This document shows, piece by piece, positions 1 through 23,110 of a stretch of 64,000 bases of DNA. The stretch spans positions 2,613,001 through 2,677,000 of the forward strand of contig NC_134029.1 of NCBI RefSeq assembly GCF_964204645.1. Direction: 5' to 3'. Under the pieces are notes generated by a model that searched no databases, was not told where the DNA came from, and was given only the letters and a program-made list of their open reading frames with translations. The position numbers were made by a program, and so were the translations under genes. This DNA is from Tubulanus polymorphus (taxonomy: Eukaryota > Nemertea > Palaeonemertea > Tubulaniformes > Tubulanidae). How positions within the stretch are numbered: the first letter of the stretch is position 1; the number at the start of each line of letters is the position of its first letter.

Positions 1-1118
1 ATCATCAAATTGATGCGGATGGTTGACAAATGAAACAGTCCCCAGATTAAATCCACAGTCTCAAAACTCCAATCTGTATACGGAAAGCATCGGGTACAAA
101 ATGACAACTAAATTTATTCGTACGAATATTTTCCTTACAGATTACTTCCGATACGACAGGAATTTAAAAGGTTTTGGTATATTGACAGGTTCTGCAATAG
201 GTATACCCTTATCATAGAAAATAATATTTTAGAAAGAATTTCCTATATTTTTTGCATGTAATTTTTGTCTTTAAACTGTCTTCTTATCTCGACATCTTTG
301 CTTCTTCCAGGATTGTGTCGACTTGTCGACCGTATCGCCTACGCCGACATATAGTGCATCGTCGAAATTGTCAGAGCATCGTGAAAAATAATGAAAACCA
401 ATCGCGTGTAGTTTTTGTAGATGATGTAACTATGAATACAGATATAGTTTCTCTGTTACGTTACAAAAAAAACAATAGTTTTGCACGGGTTGGGATAACA
501 AAAGCTTCAATAGTTACGGTTATGTTTATATAAATGTGTATTAAGTGTCATGTAACAGGAGGTGGCTGGGGTGCAAAACACTCCATAAAGAAGCACGAGG
601 ACATTACACGGCAAATCGATCCGCACTCGGCTCAACTCGTCTTCACATCTGTAGAGGCCATTTAATATGCTTGAAAACTGACTGAATACATTATACACTG
701 TTTATTAAACCGCCGCATAAAAACACGATTCGAATAGACAAGTGAAAATTATCAAATACACTCGAAAAAATGGATAAATTGCGAAGAAGTATCGGGAGTG
801 ATGACAATTTTCTAAGTTCACCTCTAAATGTTTTATTTTTTATTGAGAAGTATTTTTCGATAAAAAAGTTTTTTTTTCACCTAGGTTATAATTTATATGT
901 AGTTGTGTAAAATGGATGGTAAATACAACGAGTGGCAATAATTTTCTAAGTTCATCTCTAAATCTTTTACGTAAAAACGGATTGGGCGATTCGATTTTTG
1001 TGCATTCTTATTTCATAATTCATAGTTCTGTAGAATCACAATCCAGTCAAATTTCTAGATCAATATGTTTAACTCTTAAAATATCGGAAAACTGAACCTG
1101 AGCCAAACTAAACCTAGA

Positions 1119-1130
1119 ACTGTGGAACTG
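1119..1130 (-). repeat. Dispersed 12-mer CAGTTCCACAGT
   Basis: Exact minus-strand copy, flanked by CTAGA before and GATCTAGG after (plus strand). A near copy (11 of 12) is at 2,876-2,887. Confidence 0.55.
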
Positions 1131-4100
1131 GATCTAGGGAATGTGCATACATAGATTTTCTCGCAATAACATTTTGTAATCATTTGACAACTTGCATATT
1201 AAAGATGTTGCTGTAAATGATGGCGGTGATGATCGTACCGTACGACGCCATGTTTATGACGTGGATATTTGATATCGGTTTGTAATATTGTGTATCGTAG
1301 AATAGAACGCGATGAATATATCACAGTCAGGTTCCATATCGACATTTCACTAAAATACGACTGTGTTTGTCGTAATTACCTCCAACGCGGTCAACAGAAA
1401 GACTCAATTCAAAATTTAAACGGTAAATTGTGCGCAGTCGTGATCGCTGCTTCCGGTAATTGGGTGGGCCACTGGTGGCACCACAATAGAACAATTAGTG
1501 GTAAAACATTTGTACACAGTTACAGTACAACCAGCTCGCAACAGACTTCAATTAACGACCTCGACCATGGAGAGAGAGCACTGTCGGACAGCAACTTGCA
1601 GATTGTACCATTCATTTGCTGCTTTACCAGTAACTCAATGTTCAGATTCACGAACCAATGGTTTAATTTCAGCAGCCGATGTTTAAATACCGATTATTTT
1701 GGTATCATCGAATTCTTTTTTAAACTTTGGATCGAGTTTGACAGCTCAGTTAAGAATTGACTGTGCTATGGTATCATAAAACAATAATGAGTCTTATTGG
1801 AAATTAAGATACGAACGACGTATAGCAGGTTAAACAATAAACAAAAAATGAACTTATTATGATAACATGAATCTAATTCATAGTAGGATTTAGGGCCTGA
1901 ACAAATCTCAAATCGTTTTACACATCCGACAAGAATCGCATCGCGGGTTGGGTGTGTCTGATAGTGTAACTAGTTCTTGATAGGTGGCAGAGCTGATTAT
2001 TCGTCTTGTGTGGTTTTGCTGAAGCCAGTTCCGCTTGGTTTTTCTGTCATCCTTATTCAAGTCGCTTGTATTCAATCAAGTTTTTCTTGTGTTATGCCTG
2101 TCATTAATATATTTGGCGTAAACTTGAGACAGTCGTAGCGTCCCGCTGAGGCCTAGGCATGCTGATTAGCTATAACTATGCGCCCTTGTGCGTCTATAAT
2201 GCAACAGTTGGTCCTTACTAATGAAAACCTTAAATAGACCCGTAGTTCCTAGTTTTATTTCGTATTGTTAAAGACAAACATGGCAAGGCTCTCCGATTCT
2301 AGCTAGCTGTCAATCATCCGGTTTTTGTGAATCCTGTGCTTGTGAGAAAAATGATTCCACGCTGTTGGACGCCTGTGATTTTTATTCATCGAATATTTAA
2401 AGGATCCACGAAATTGTCGTTACATTTACTGAGTCAGTGAAAATCCATTCATGACCGCGCCATAATTTATTAACGACCGGAAATTTCGAAATTTCTTGGA
2501 AACGATTTTGACCCGAAAAACTACCTTCCTCGCAAAAGGGGTTCGAAAATTCGAAATTTCGCTGCTGATTTCTGTCATTCGTATGAATTCGTAAAAAGTT
2601 TCAGTGTAGTTTATTGAAAGCAGAACTTGATTTTCCAAATGAGTAATTAATACACGCGTTTGACATTCCTATTTTGATATTCAGGATTTTGTAAATTATA
2701 GTGGAATTAAGGGCATGGATGGACCAGCTAATCATAGCATTAAGCACGAAAAATTATTCAAAATCAGACATCATTTCATACTGAAATTGAATATTTATGG
2801 AAACACATAATGTAATAAAAATGTTGCTGTATAAAATGAAAAATAAATGTTAGGATTTTGAAATACGGAAACGTTTAGTTCCACAGTAAACTCGGCAGCT
2901 GTTCATATTGGATTTGTATAATGAAGCTTCTAACATTTAAAACGCAAACAATAATTGTTATTTTATACAGTTGAAAGTGTAGCTGATGACGCCGGGCGTA
3001 AATTATTCTGATGTTTTCACGACCGATTAAACTTTTGCACTCAATATGAAATTGTTTCTGTTCTACGACAACACGCCGTCTGGAGGGATGTCTCAAGCGC
3101 GTGAATATTGTTAACGTTATAGGCTTGACTATCAAACTATGTAAACTATGTTTAACTATGTGAAATTGGGGTTTTGCATAGTTTAATAGTCAGAATCATG
3201 CTATTTATAAAAAAAACTCACTGCCTCCACAACGAATTTAACAGCGAAATATGTCACCATGAATTTTCAAATTTCTTAATTATGGGTATAAATCATCACT
3301 CATTGCGTTTCATTGCAATTATTCTAGACTCGGGGTTCTACTTGTATTTCAGCAACTTTTCTTACTCCAACTCACATGAGATCATCCCTGTGGTTTTTTC
3401 AGATTTCTTAGTGAAAGAATTTGATTATAGACTTGAACATATTATGAACAAGTGATTTTAAAACGGTGGAAATCTGACATTTGTTTTTTTTAAACTGAAC
3501 GACACCTTTGAACTTAGTCGCACAAAGTACATCAGTGATTTTATTGTACCAAAACCTTGTCGACATTATTGAATTGGTCTCGAAAATCCTCTTGCTCGGG
3601 TTTACCATAATCTTCAACTCAAAAGGTGATTACATGTAGAAATCTCGGGTATATCCACTATTATAAGCCTATTACTGTCACTAATTAATCTGTTTGAAGG
3701 GCTGTATTTGTGGCTGACAGCAAAAGTTTCCATAAATAGTTGCTTAAACCCGCGTTAATGACATGGACTATTGATTCGGGTCGGTTTTTTGATGTACAAA
3801 CGGCTCAAACTACAGAGGCGGCTTATGCCGGTTTGTCTTTACGCGAGCCATGTTTTTCTAAAGGTGATGGAAAGCGAGGAAATTAGTCGAAATACCGTTT
3901 TCTCAACAAAGGTAATGTTCAAATGTCTGATAATGAAAGGCGTAGAACTGCTCGATGGACACTGCGTCAATTTAAGTCGTGGATCAGTTTTCTATTACAG
4001 CAGTGGAGGATTTTCTGATACATATCTGCGATAAAACAAAACACATTATTCACGATTATATGGATATGAATCCCAAAGTTAGAAAAGAACAATAAAAATA

Positions 4101-4251
4101 CATTTCCAGAACATATTCGAGGGAGTTAATTGGGTACCGGTACGAAATGACGTCGCTATCCAACAGGACATCCTGGATCTATATTTATACGTATGCAAAA
4201 CAAAGTTGCAGTATAGTAATCCAAAGAAGCAAAATAAAGATAAAATGATCT

Positions 4252-4330
4252 GAACTCAGTTCCACAGTTATTGGCAAATACTTGTCTATAAATTTTTGAA
4301 AAATGAACTAGTTCAACTGTGGAACTGAAC
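4252..4330. repeat. Inverted pair of the CAGTTCCACAGT dispersed repeat
   Basis: CAGTTCCACAGT at 4,257-4,268 and its exact reverse complement at 4,316-4,327 form arms of about 16 bp with a loop of about 45 nt. Just inside the right arm is GAAAAATGAACTAGTTCAAC, a phrase that recurs near 20,450 and 20,555. Confidence 0.6.
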
Positions 4331-5430
4331 AAAATCAAATCACTGTAACATGAAATAAACAAGATCTGCATATGAATTATACGTCTCTCAAAAATAACAG
4401 AGCTCCTGAGCAGAACCTGACAGTTCAGTGGTTCAGTGATTGTTACGCAGTTTTAACGGCGCCATGAACATCATTTTCCTTTTGTTCGGAATATTGACTT
4501 ACCTCAGAAATGACACGTCGTAATTGGAAAAGAATTGCGAAAAAATTATAGTGCATTAAAGAGCACAGACTCGACCTGAGACAGAGAGGGCCTTTATTAA
4601 ATCAGCAGAGTTTACTGTGTTCAAGCTGTGTCCACACCTGGTTCTACTGAATCATGGGCTCACTCTCGAATTAGCAGCAAATATACAGGGCTTGTTATAA
4701 ATCGATCTTAGATATGTGTTTATCGACGTTGACATTTCACATCATTTTATGTACGCGATTAAAGTTTATACATACATTTCAAAACTACATTATACCTATC
4801 AGATGGTTCACTGCTAGAAACACGGGTTCTACTGCCATAACGTGAACCTCTCCGATATATACGTGCCATTTTCCAAAGTTGTCATTGTCAGGGCAAATTC
4901 AGAAATTGGGAATCCAGTGCCTTGAGATTTTTTTGTAAGTCTAGCCCTCAAGGTTCGCGATGACCCCTCATCCGACAAACAATACGTGATGTAATATTCC
5001 GAATTGTAAAATTGACTAAATACTCGAATGCAGTTAAATGAATTATCATTGTAATTATTATCGAATTAAACATATACGGTAAGATTTAATTTCGTGTAAT
5101 TCAGAATAACTTTAAGTTATTAAAACACAAAATATATAATAAAGGTGAAATCTGGTAGTTGAAGAAATTTCAAATTTCAAATAGTTTATTGAGACCAACC
5201 ACAACGTAACAGCCATCATTCCACCAACAATTTCACTTTCATTGTTCGAATAATTTGGTTATGGACAAATTACTTGTAAATTTGTTGAAATAACGAATCA
5301 TATTTCTGATGCTCCGATATGTCTACACAAATACGTCTGATTTCAACCGATTCAAATAAAGATCGAATCAAATAACTGAAGGCATCTTATTTTCAAAACC
5401 AATAACAATTATAATTGCTGCGACGAGACA

Positions 5431-5495
5431 GAAAGAGAGAGAGAGAGATAGAGAGGGAGAGAGGGAGAGAGGGAGAGAGAGAGAGAGAGAGAGAG
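5431..5495. repeat. Imperfect (GA)n microsatellite
   Basis: GA repeats broken by GATA and three GGGAGA interruptions. Confidence 0.9.
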
Positions 5496-15132
<9,637 letters not shown>

Positions 15133-17828
15133 CTAATAATAGTATATATATATATACACATACTAATAAGATATCGCTAAAACCGTCTGAATAACATTAA
15201 TAAGTAAACTCGAGTAAAACTAATTCTCCAAGGCGAGAAAATGAACACATAGTGATGACCACTTATCTGTGAGGCATATATAATTACATATTGTGCAACT
15301 ATGGCCGTACTGCTAGGGGGCGTTTCAATGGTGCTCAACTCGATACGGCCACCTGTGAGTTAGAATATATGTATGTAGTTATTTCCTCGAGTGTTAATGC
15401 GATGACACTTGGTGCACTGTTTCTCCGCGCCAATTATTATTCGTATTAGCGGTAATAGAGTGTCAAGTACGTGTCCACTGAGTGGTCAATGAGTGGTCAA
15501 GCTGATAACAATAATGGCCAATACCCGTGCGAAATATTTTGACCATCTACAACATTTGATATCTATTGTCGCGAGCGATCGACAAATGAGAAAAATTAAT
15601 TCAAATTTATTCCGTATATCCTCGATAAGTGATTGTTCTGTTTTGATCGACGGAAAATATTAGAACGACACAAAATTCGCATTTGATAATCAACGACATT
15701 ATCAACAACGAGAAAGGCGGACAGGGGCGATTGTTACTGTAATTATCGTCAAGTTTTTTTTTTTACCGCAGTCAGAAAACGAGCGACGTGTTTCTTTCTC
15801 TTTTGTACCGCTCGTATCTAATCATTAATCTTTGTCGATCACGTCAGAGTCGATTGCTTCCTTAATAATAACAACCCTTCGCTAGCTATCTTTTATGGAA
15901 CCCAAATTACAATCTATCCAGCGCAAAATGAATGGAGGCAATTTAGAAATGACGAGGTTAAGAAAACATTTTCTCCGAGATTGACTCAAACTGTGGTTCG
16001 CCGTGTGACAAAATGGCGGCTGCGTGTATCTGGCGCAACATCAGTCACTAGCCGCAGGCTGTTTCTATCCGCGTGATCGTCAGCCTTTTACAGGGCCCAT
16101 TATCTGGCGTACACTCAAGAAAACTCGCTAAAAGCCCGCGCCTACAAACATTTCGATTTTTCTCGGATGTCGGTAATGCGTATGCGCTTCGAACCCCGTA
16201 AGGATTAATGACTGAGCGCTGTAATCATATCTCAGGGAAATGTAGCAAATTAACGCTAAGTAAAATTACACATTTTATTAGAACCAGCTACAAAAGATTG
16301 CCTTTATCTCATGTATAATCTAATATAAGCAGCGTGTATAGCCCCTCTAGAGGACTTTGATGACTAGGTATGAACACCCTTTGAGGTTTATCAATTGCCT
16401 TTTCTTATTAAGGAAGATTACACAGTTGCAACTAATCAGATTATTACATCTCAAAGAACAAACGGTATTCGGAGGTAAATTGTATTAGTCTACGACGCGA
16501 TGGTTGTTTCCCAGACGGCAGGTAACTCTTATTTAACCAAAACATTTACCTCTTGTTGCTACACCGTCAATAATATCACTCTGAAACACGACACCGTCGC
16601 TAGATGGCGCTTATACAAGAACTGTCGTCACAACTGACAGCGAATTTCAGGGTCAGTCGGATCAATCTTCTCTTATATGGAAATATCTCAGGTTATCATT
16701 AAGTATCAAATAATCCAGACACGAATCTTTTGATGGTCTTTTTCCCATATAATCTCCAATCTGAAGCCGGTTTGCGACATTGAATTCGCTGCTGGTAGCC
16801 ATATTTGACATCACTTTATACGGAAGACCTCTTCTGTGTTTGAACATCGAAGCGATGTCAATTTCTATCAATCTCATAACGTTATGAGAAAATGGACCGT
16901 CACATCAGTTTGCGATAGTTGGTGTCGAGTCGGATTATTAGCCTAGTAGACTGTTGTTTGCCGGCGGCTCCCGGATCAACAAATCTCATCTATGAAAATA
17001 GTTTTTCAATTCTTTTGTTTATAGTGTGTAGATATTGTTGCTACAAACATTACTATGATATTTTGCTAGTCATAACCTGATAAATGAAATGAATGTAAAT
17101 ATATTTTCTCGTTTTAATACCATCCCTATGAAGAGAGAATCAGAGAAAGGTGACTCAATTCGCGTCACGGTTTATAATAAAGTGTAATTCTGAATTACTA
17201 TTCTTCCATCGTCGTAGATTGGAAGGAAACGTCTGGAAACTGAGAAATATGTTACAGCAAGTATTCTAATATCCGGTTTCACCTGATGTTGATTCACGGC
17301 AATTAGAACGGGAAAAAACTTGATCAAACAGAAGTCAGTAAGCACACTTTACTGAGACGTTTGGTTGTAATTTGACAACTACCATAAACTCCAAATATTC
17401 GTCTCTAAACGACAGCGATTTTCGTTAATTGTTGTTTCGTCGTTTTCAACTTGAATTTAATATCCGCGTTCGTAAGTCTGACAGTTCCAAGTGAGTTACA
17501 GAACACCGAGTACCAGTAGCCATGTTTAATGTTTCGGAAACACTTGATTTGAACAATAAATCGCGCGTCGACGTGAGCGCGACTATCAATGAGCTACTGA
17601 TTATACTTTATCTAAATCTAAACCTCTCAAAATAAAAAAAAAAATCATTTTCTCAATATTGTAACGCGCTGCTAGGATTTAAAAAAAAACAACTAACGAA
17701 AGTAGTTTAATGAACCAATAATACACAACACTAAGATGTTCATGATCGGTCCATGCGCGAGCTGCAGTGTCGATCATGGTTTGTCATGCTTCGTGATACT
17801 CTGCGAGATTCTCAGTTTCGCTATTCTA

Positions 17829-17887
17829 GGATTCGAACCCATTTTTGCCGAATTAGCGACGGCGCATCCAGAACAAGGATTCGAACC
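17829..17887 (-). repeat. Two B-box motifs 48 bp apart, probable tRNA-derived repeat remnant
   Basis: GGTTCGAATCC occurs twice on the minus strand (17,829-17,839 and 17,877-17,887), with an inverted TTAGCGA/TCGCTAA pair around the second. No acceptor stem forms, so these look like remnants of tRNA-derived repeats rather than genes. Confidence 0.4.
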
Positions 17888-20401
17888 TTAATTCGCTAAA
17901 TTACCTCTAGCACGATAGTGTGTTTTCGGACCCATTCGGTATTCAAAAAGTTAAAGTTTAAGAATGGTCGTAAGTTGTTATTAGATGATAGATGATTTCG
18001 GCCGCGCTCTCTATGGTAATGTATGTAGTGAACTTCACAATCAAACCATAATTGATACGTACGTTCATGATGCATTGCGATATTTTACTCCGTTTGCATT
18101 TTAAATTCAACATCAAGTGACGGCGTTTTATTTGGTATTCGTCGCTAACTTGACACAAGTGCCTGTGTGCATAAATTGTGTTATTTTGTCACAGCAATTC
18201 TTTTGACACGAATTTGTGCCGTAGACGTTTATTATGCACACATAGCGCGCTCGCTGCTGCTTGTCGGCGTGACTTTAGTAGGAGAATTTCGCACCTATCG
18301 CTCCTCGTTGCCCGACTCTCTTATCCATAAAAACTACTTCACCTGGGCGAATCTATACAGAGTAAGAGCCCGAACCTGCCACCAGGGCGACTTTAACACC
18401 TCTTGAAATTGTCAACCCGTAACTCCCGGAAACTTTTCGAGTTGAAAGTCGATAAAAGCTGTTTTTCTAACTTGTCACGACCGAGAGCGACAAGACTTTC
18501 AAATGTTTACAAACTACGTCGTGTTTGCCAGTTTGAAAATCATCACTAATTACACCGTGTCTTCATTCGAAACGTTTTTAACGCTAGTTTATATAACTAT
18601 TCTTTTATCGCCGACCAGATATCGATATTTTCATCACTAGCATTTTACAGAACGTTCTGTTAAAATTCACATATTTACCAAGTGCGACAGAAACCTTTTT
18701 CTATAGATTTGAATTAAAGTTGGGGTATGATCCTGGCGCTTTTCAAGATCGACGCCGAAGTATTGAATACGTAACTGGTTAAACCCAGACCTTCAACAAA
18801 TTCACCTGCCACCATTTTGTGTTAAATGATTTATACTTTCACTAGAGATATACCAGGTACCGCTATGTATGTATTCGCTATGTTTAAATGTTTTCAGGTA
18901 TTGAATTATACAAGACATTGAATACTGCGAATGGCTCCACATATATATTAGAATAGCAGCTTCAAGGATAAGGTTTTCCTCGTGGCCATTTGAAAAGTCA
19001 ATTGTGATGTTCGGATATTTAAACGAAGAAAGACTGTAACATTTCTTATTTCGCTCCGGCTACAGGAAAGTTCCATTACGGTAAACCTAGTGGTGTCTGC
19101 GGAAGGTTCGAACCCAGTCCATACCATTCGTTTCGAAGAACGCTGTGATACATACTGCAGACAGTCAGATAGAAGTCACCTGGTATTGAATGCACCAGTG
19201 TCAGCAGTATTTGTCTGAATGGCGAGTGCGTGTGGCCCTTGGGAAAGCAGCGCCCTGTTAACAATGCTTTCTATATGCGCTTCGACACGACATGGGCACC
19301 ATGGGGTAATAACAATTCATCGCGCTGTCTTTCGATAGTGAAAATTCGAAAAACATGGGCGGGACAATATAATAAAACGAGGAACCCCGCGGAATTTTTG
19401 ATTTCTAATTTCCATTTTATATACGAATCAATCCGCACAACAAACAAACATGCAAATCGATCGATGACGTCACAATATCACGTGACCATTGACCGAGAAA
19501 CAGACCTATGACGAACGCATTTCGACTTTCTCAAAATAGTTTTCTGATTTTTTTACCCATCCTTATTTTCTGAGTCTGCGATGTATAGCGACTATATGAT
19601 TGTATGCTTGCGCGGCGCTATGAGAGGCCTGGCCATAATAGTTCTTCTTTTCGTGTACAAACAACGACTCGATCGTTTACTTAAAGCTTTTTGAGAGCTC
19701 CTTCAGTCGCCCGGTTGTGTATATTAAGCAGGAATTGAGAAGCAATTGACCCCGAAGTCTCATCTGATATTCCATTGCACCGAACTGAACCCCGTTTCTG
19801 ATAGCTGATACCATTTTATTAGGAAACCATTGCACCCTATCTATATTCATGTACCGTTCGGATGGCTGTAACTGATTCCAAATTGGTATATATGCTCTAA
19901 CTGGCGAGATATCATATTGAAAAAATAAATATTCGATATTCCTTATAAGTGTATATCCATATGGATATACGCACGTATGTAATATATATCATGATTTTTA
20001 ACGGTTTGAAGATCCACATAGAGGGCGCTACTATATTAGGCGCGTAAAAAAAAACTCAAACAGTATAACCGTTGTCGTCGATAGAGAAACACTTTCCCTG
20101 CGTTGGCTTTAGTTATGAGATCAAGTGTATCAACTTGTATATACAGCTGATGTAAAATAAATTCGATAGCCAATTAAACTTTGTTGAATGACATTTTATG
20201 CTCGTCGTGTTATTGTAATAATGATGTGAAAAAACAGGCCACAGAATAAACGCGAACAGTAAAGTGTTCCTGTCGTTTATGTGATATATATATATCTAAA
20301 ATATTGGAAAATAGTTCATTTTCTAGTTGTGTATGAGATTGGTTTGATATCTCGTGATAACATAAAGGAAAATTTAACATTTTAGTAAAATCCACTGAAC
20401 A

Positions 20402-20770
20402 CAGTTCCACAGTCTGTTGCTTAGAATTAAACTATAAAATTCAAACATTGAAAATGAACTCCTTTCAACTCAAACTTAATCGGGAACAATGGAACTGGTT
20501 CCAAGATTCGATTTCACGGTTCTAGTGAAAATTTAGACTCTAGAGTAACTATTTGAAAATGAACTGTTCAACAACTCTCGCAACCGCGTAACTGGATCCA
20601 GAGGTCGTGCCGTAGTCACAATCAACCATAACCGTAGAACAGGATTCAGAACCCAGTTCCAAAGTGTCAGTTTAGTTTGACTATTATAGTTCATTTAGTT
20701 CATTTCCAATGTTTTGACCCCTGCGGAATTAAATTTTACCCAAGCACTCTGGAACTGGAATACAAAATTC
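20402..20770. repeat. Cluster of the CAGTTCCACAGT / GAAAATGAACT repeat family
   Basis: Contains an exact CAGTTCCACAGT (20,402-20,413), a one-mismatch copy (20,653-20,664), GGAACTGGTTCC near 20,481, two TTGAAAATGAACT phrases (about 20,449 and 20,555) and CTGGAACTGG near 20,749. The density suggests one old, partly rearranged repeat insertion of a few hundred bp. Confidence 0.5.
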
Positions 20771-23040
20771 TAAGCAGTATTATGAAAAGACAGTGATTTC
20801 ACAATAGTTCGGTTTGAAAAACTTTCTCGCTAACTTCTTCCCATTGGTTTCTTGAATCGGATTGACTATGATGACATGGCACTAGATTTATCAGTGTATA
20901 ATTAAATTAGATCACCCATAAAACGTTCAAATGGCTCCATCAAAATGGACTGAAAAAGTGCTTGCCGTAATTTTGCCACGGAAATTTCATATGATGTAAA
21001 TATCATAGGCTAAGAAAAAATCTCAAAATATAGAAAAAACGACAATCTGAAGCAACTTTAGTATTCTTGAATTACGTAACTATTAGACACGTCGAATATA
21101 ATATATTAGGTCAATATACATTTCGGAATCATTTTTCTTTAGCATTGTGGCATTTTACATCTTATATTACAACATCATACATCGAAAGAGTGTTTCATCA
21201 AGGTTAAACAAGTTTAGTGTTTCGTCCTTGTATAGACATATACAAAACGATATCGAAAACGCACTGTGAACTAATTTACATAAAAAACGACTAATCAAAA
21301 TGTGAAAAGGTTACTCAGTACAAGTCCACTTATCTTATATTTCAAAATCGATCCGCAATGAAAATATTGCCGCTTTTGTGTTGAATTGACTTAGTTAAAA
21401 CTATCGTCGAGGGCTATTTATCATAATTATCATATGAGTAACTATAATAATGGAATAATATGATATGAAGGACGTATCAAAAAGCATTTGATGATTCTCG
21501 GTAAGAAGAGTTTTATAATTGCCATCAACCGCAGGGAAACGAGTGGAAGTCAATATACACACACATGTATATAGTTTGCGGTGGATAGTATTTTAGACTG
21601 GGGTTATGATTTCAAAAATTGTTAATTACTTGACTTTCTCATTGCTATAAATGGGTTTAGGTTTTATAATTCATTATACCGGTACCTGGAGATATATAAC
21701 ATCGATGGTCAGTATATAAAATTAGTCCATTAAAAACAAGCCCAATAAGAGCGCAATACCGTCAGCTAATGTTAGATTAATGTTAACTGTATTATCAAAC
21801 CTAACTATTATTTTGCATGCATGTTTCACAAGGCTTTAAGATACAGCTTGAGGTGACAGGAAAATATAGAATCATTTATATATGAACGGCGCTGACAAAG
21901 ACTATTACAAAATAAAATGTATTTTTTATTGTATTTAAGAGTGTTCAGAGTTTTATTTGTATGATGATTGACAGCTACTGGAATTATGGACGAATATTTT
22001 TATGCATACACTTTCATATGGTACAACCCTTCAGACTTCAACGAAATGCACTTTTCAATTTAGTTGGATTGTTCATACGATGCCGCTTCGACACATTTGA
22101 TCAATACGAACAACTTCGTCCAGTAATCATACACTAAAATCCAAAGACCATTTTACGCTATAACATCTGCACATAGGAGCACTTCGTCTATCGGGTCCTT
22201 TTACTTGAGTGTGAACACTTTCAGTAGAATATTGACAAACATAATCAGAAACGATGAATTCGCTGTGGAGAAGTTGCAGGTATAAGTATATTGTTTGTCA
22301 CGGTGTATGTACTCAAACACACGTGCTCATATCGACACGCATTATCCAGGTTTTCAGCAGCACCATTTAGATATTGGCCGAATCAATGGCATTTTATGGA
22401 CCGGTAGTTTAGTAAGTGGCTTCGTGCATCGATTCTCAAACGTCATGTGATCACCTTCACAAGGAGACGAGTACAAAACCAAAGGAAATTGATAATTCTC
22501 CTCGTCAGGTTAAAATAAAGTATAGTAAGAAATATATACACAGAAATGAACGATAAGATACATGTATACAATTTCAAAAAGTGTGTGTATTTATATTTAC
22601 ACTTTGACATGCTTCAGCGGTACGACACGTTGTAAAACTGAGAACAACAACGCGTACGATGCCTGATTACCTTTAAATCAGGGATAATAAGAGGTAGGTA
22701 TTAATATGAGTCGATCACCAATAATTGTGCAATCTGATATGATATTATGATATGATGATACGATATTGAGATGTCATCTCGTCGATTAATTCTCGCTAGT
22801 GTCATTCATGTTGTATTAAGTCCGCGCAGGGATGGATCAGTGAAGAGAACGGAAAGAGCACAGGGAGAGTACAGATATGGGAAGAGAGAATATAAGGCGG
22901 ACAGAAAGAGGACAGGCTGAGGAATGACAGTCACGGGGATGGGGCAGGGGAAGCTATGTCTTGTTGAGTTCTGATTGCTTATTTAGTCACTTTTGTTCTA
23001 GCATGTATTCATATTTCATAATTTTGTTTCTTACCTTAGA

Positions 23041-23110
23041 ATTCCTAATATGACTATGAGGATATAGTCGAAACGTCGAAAATAGATCATTAGGAAACTT
23101 TTTCGGACTA
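23041..23110 (+). repeat. Hammerhead-like dispersed repeat, copy C
   Basis: A perfect 6-bp stem GACTAT/ATAGTC (23,052-23,057 with 23,064-23,069) is followed at once by GAAACGTC and, further on, GGAAACTTTTTCGGAC, as in the other copies. The CTGAAGA core is decayed to CTAATAT. Confidence 0.5.

Larger units (their letters stand above)
1..5430. other. Gene-free stretch with dispersed repeats
   Basis: No frame here has recognisable protein similarity. The longest (1,269-1,757, 163 codons) has no domain I know and lacks exon-like borders. The stretch holds copies of the CAGTTCCACAGT repeat family at 1,119, 2,876, 4,257 and 4,316. A strong acceptor-like tract at 290-310 opens a short S/T-rich frame ending at 391, but nothing supports an exon. 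Confidence 0.6.
15157..23040. other. Gene-free stretch
   Basis: Contains weak CTCF-like motifs near 15,310 and 16,597, YY1-type ATGGCGGC near 16,013, paired B boxes at 17.8 kb, an adjacent CRE (19,465-19,472) and CACGTG E-box (19,478-19,485), and the repeat cluster at 20.4-20.8 kb. No coding exon is recognised. Confidence 0.55.

Noticed and set aside
311-391. Possible terminal exon after a strong acceptor-like tract
   Set aside because: Only 26 codons in the best frame, no upstream partner exon, and another frame gives an equally plausible short tail.
1269-1760. 163-codon plus-strand open frame
   Set aside because: No recognisable domain, an average-looking chance frame in AT-rich DNA, and no promoter or splice context.
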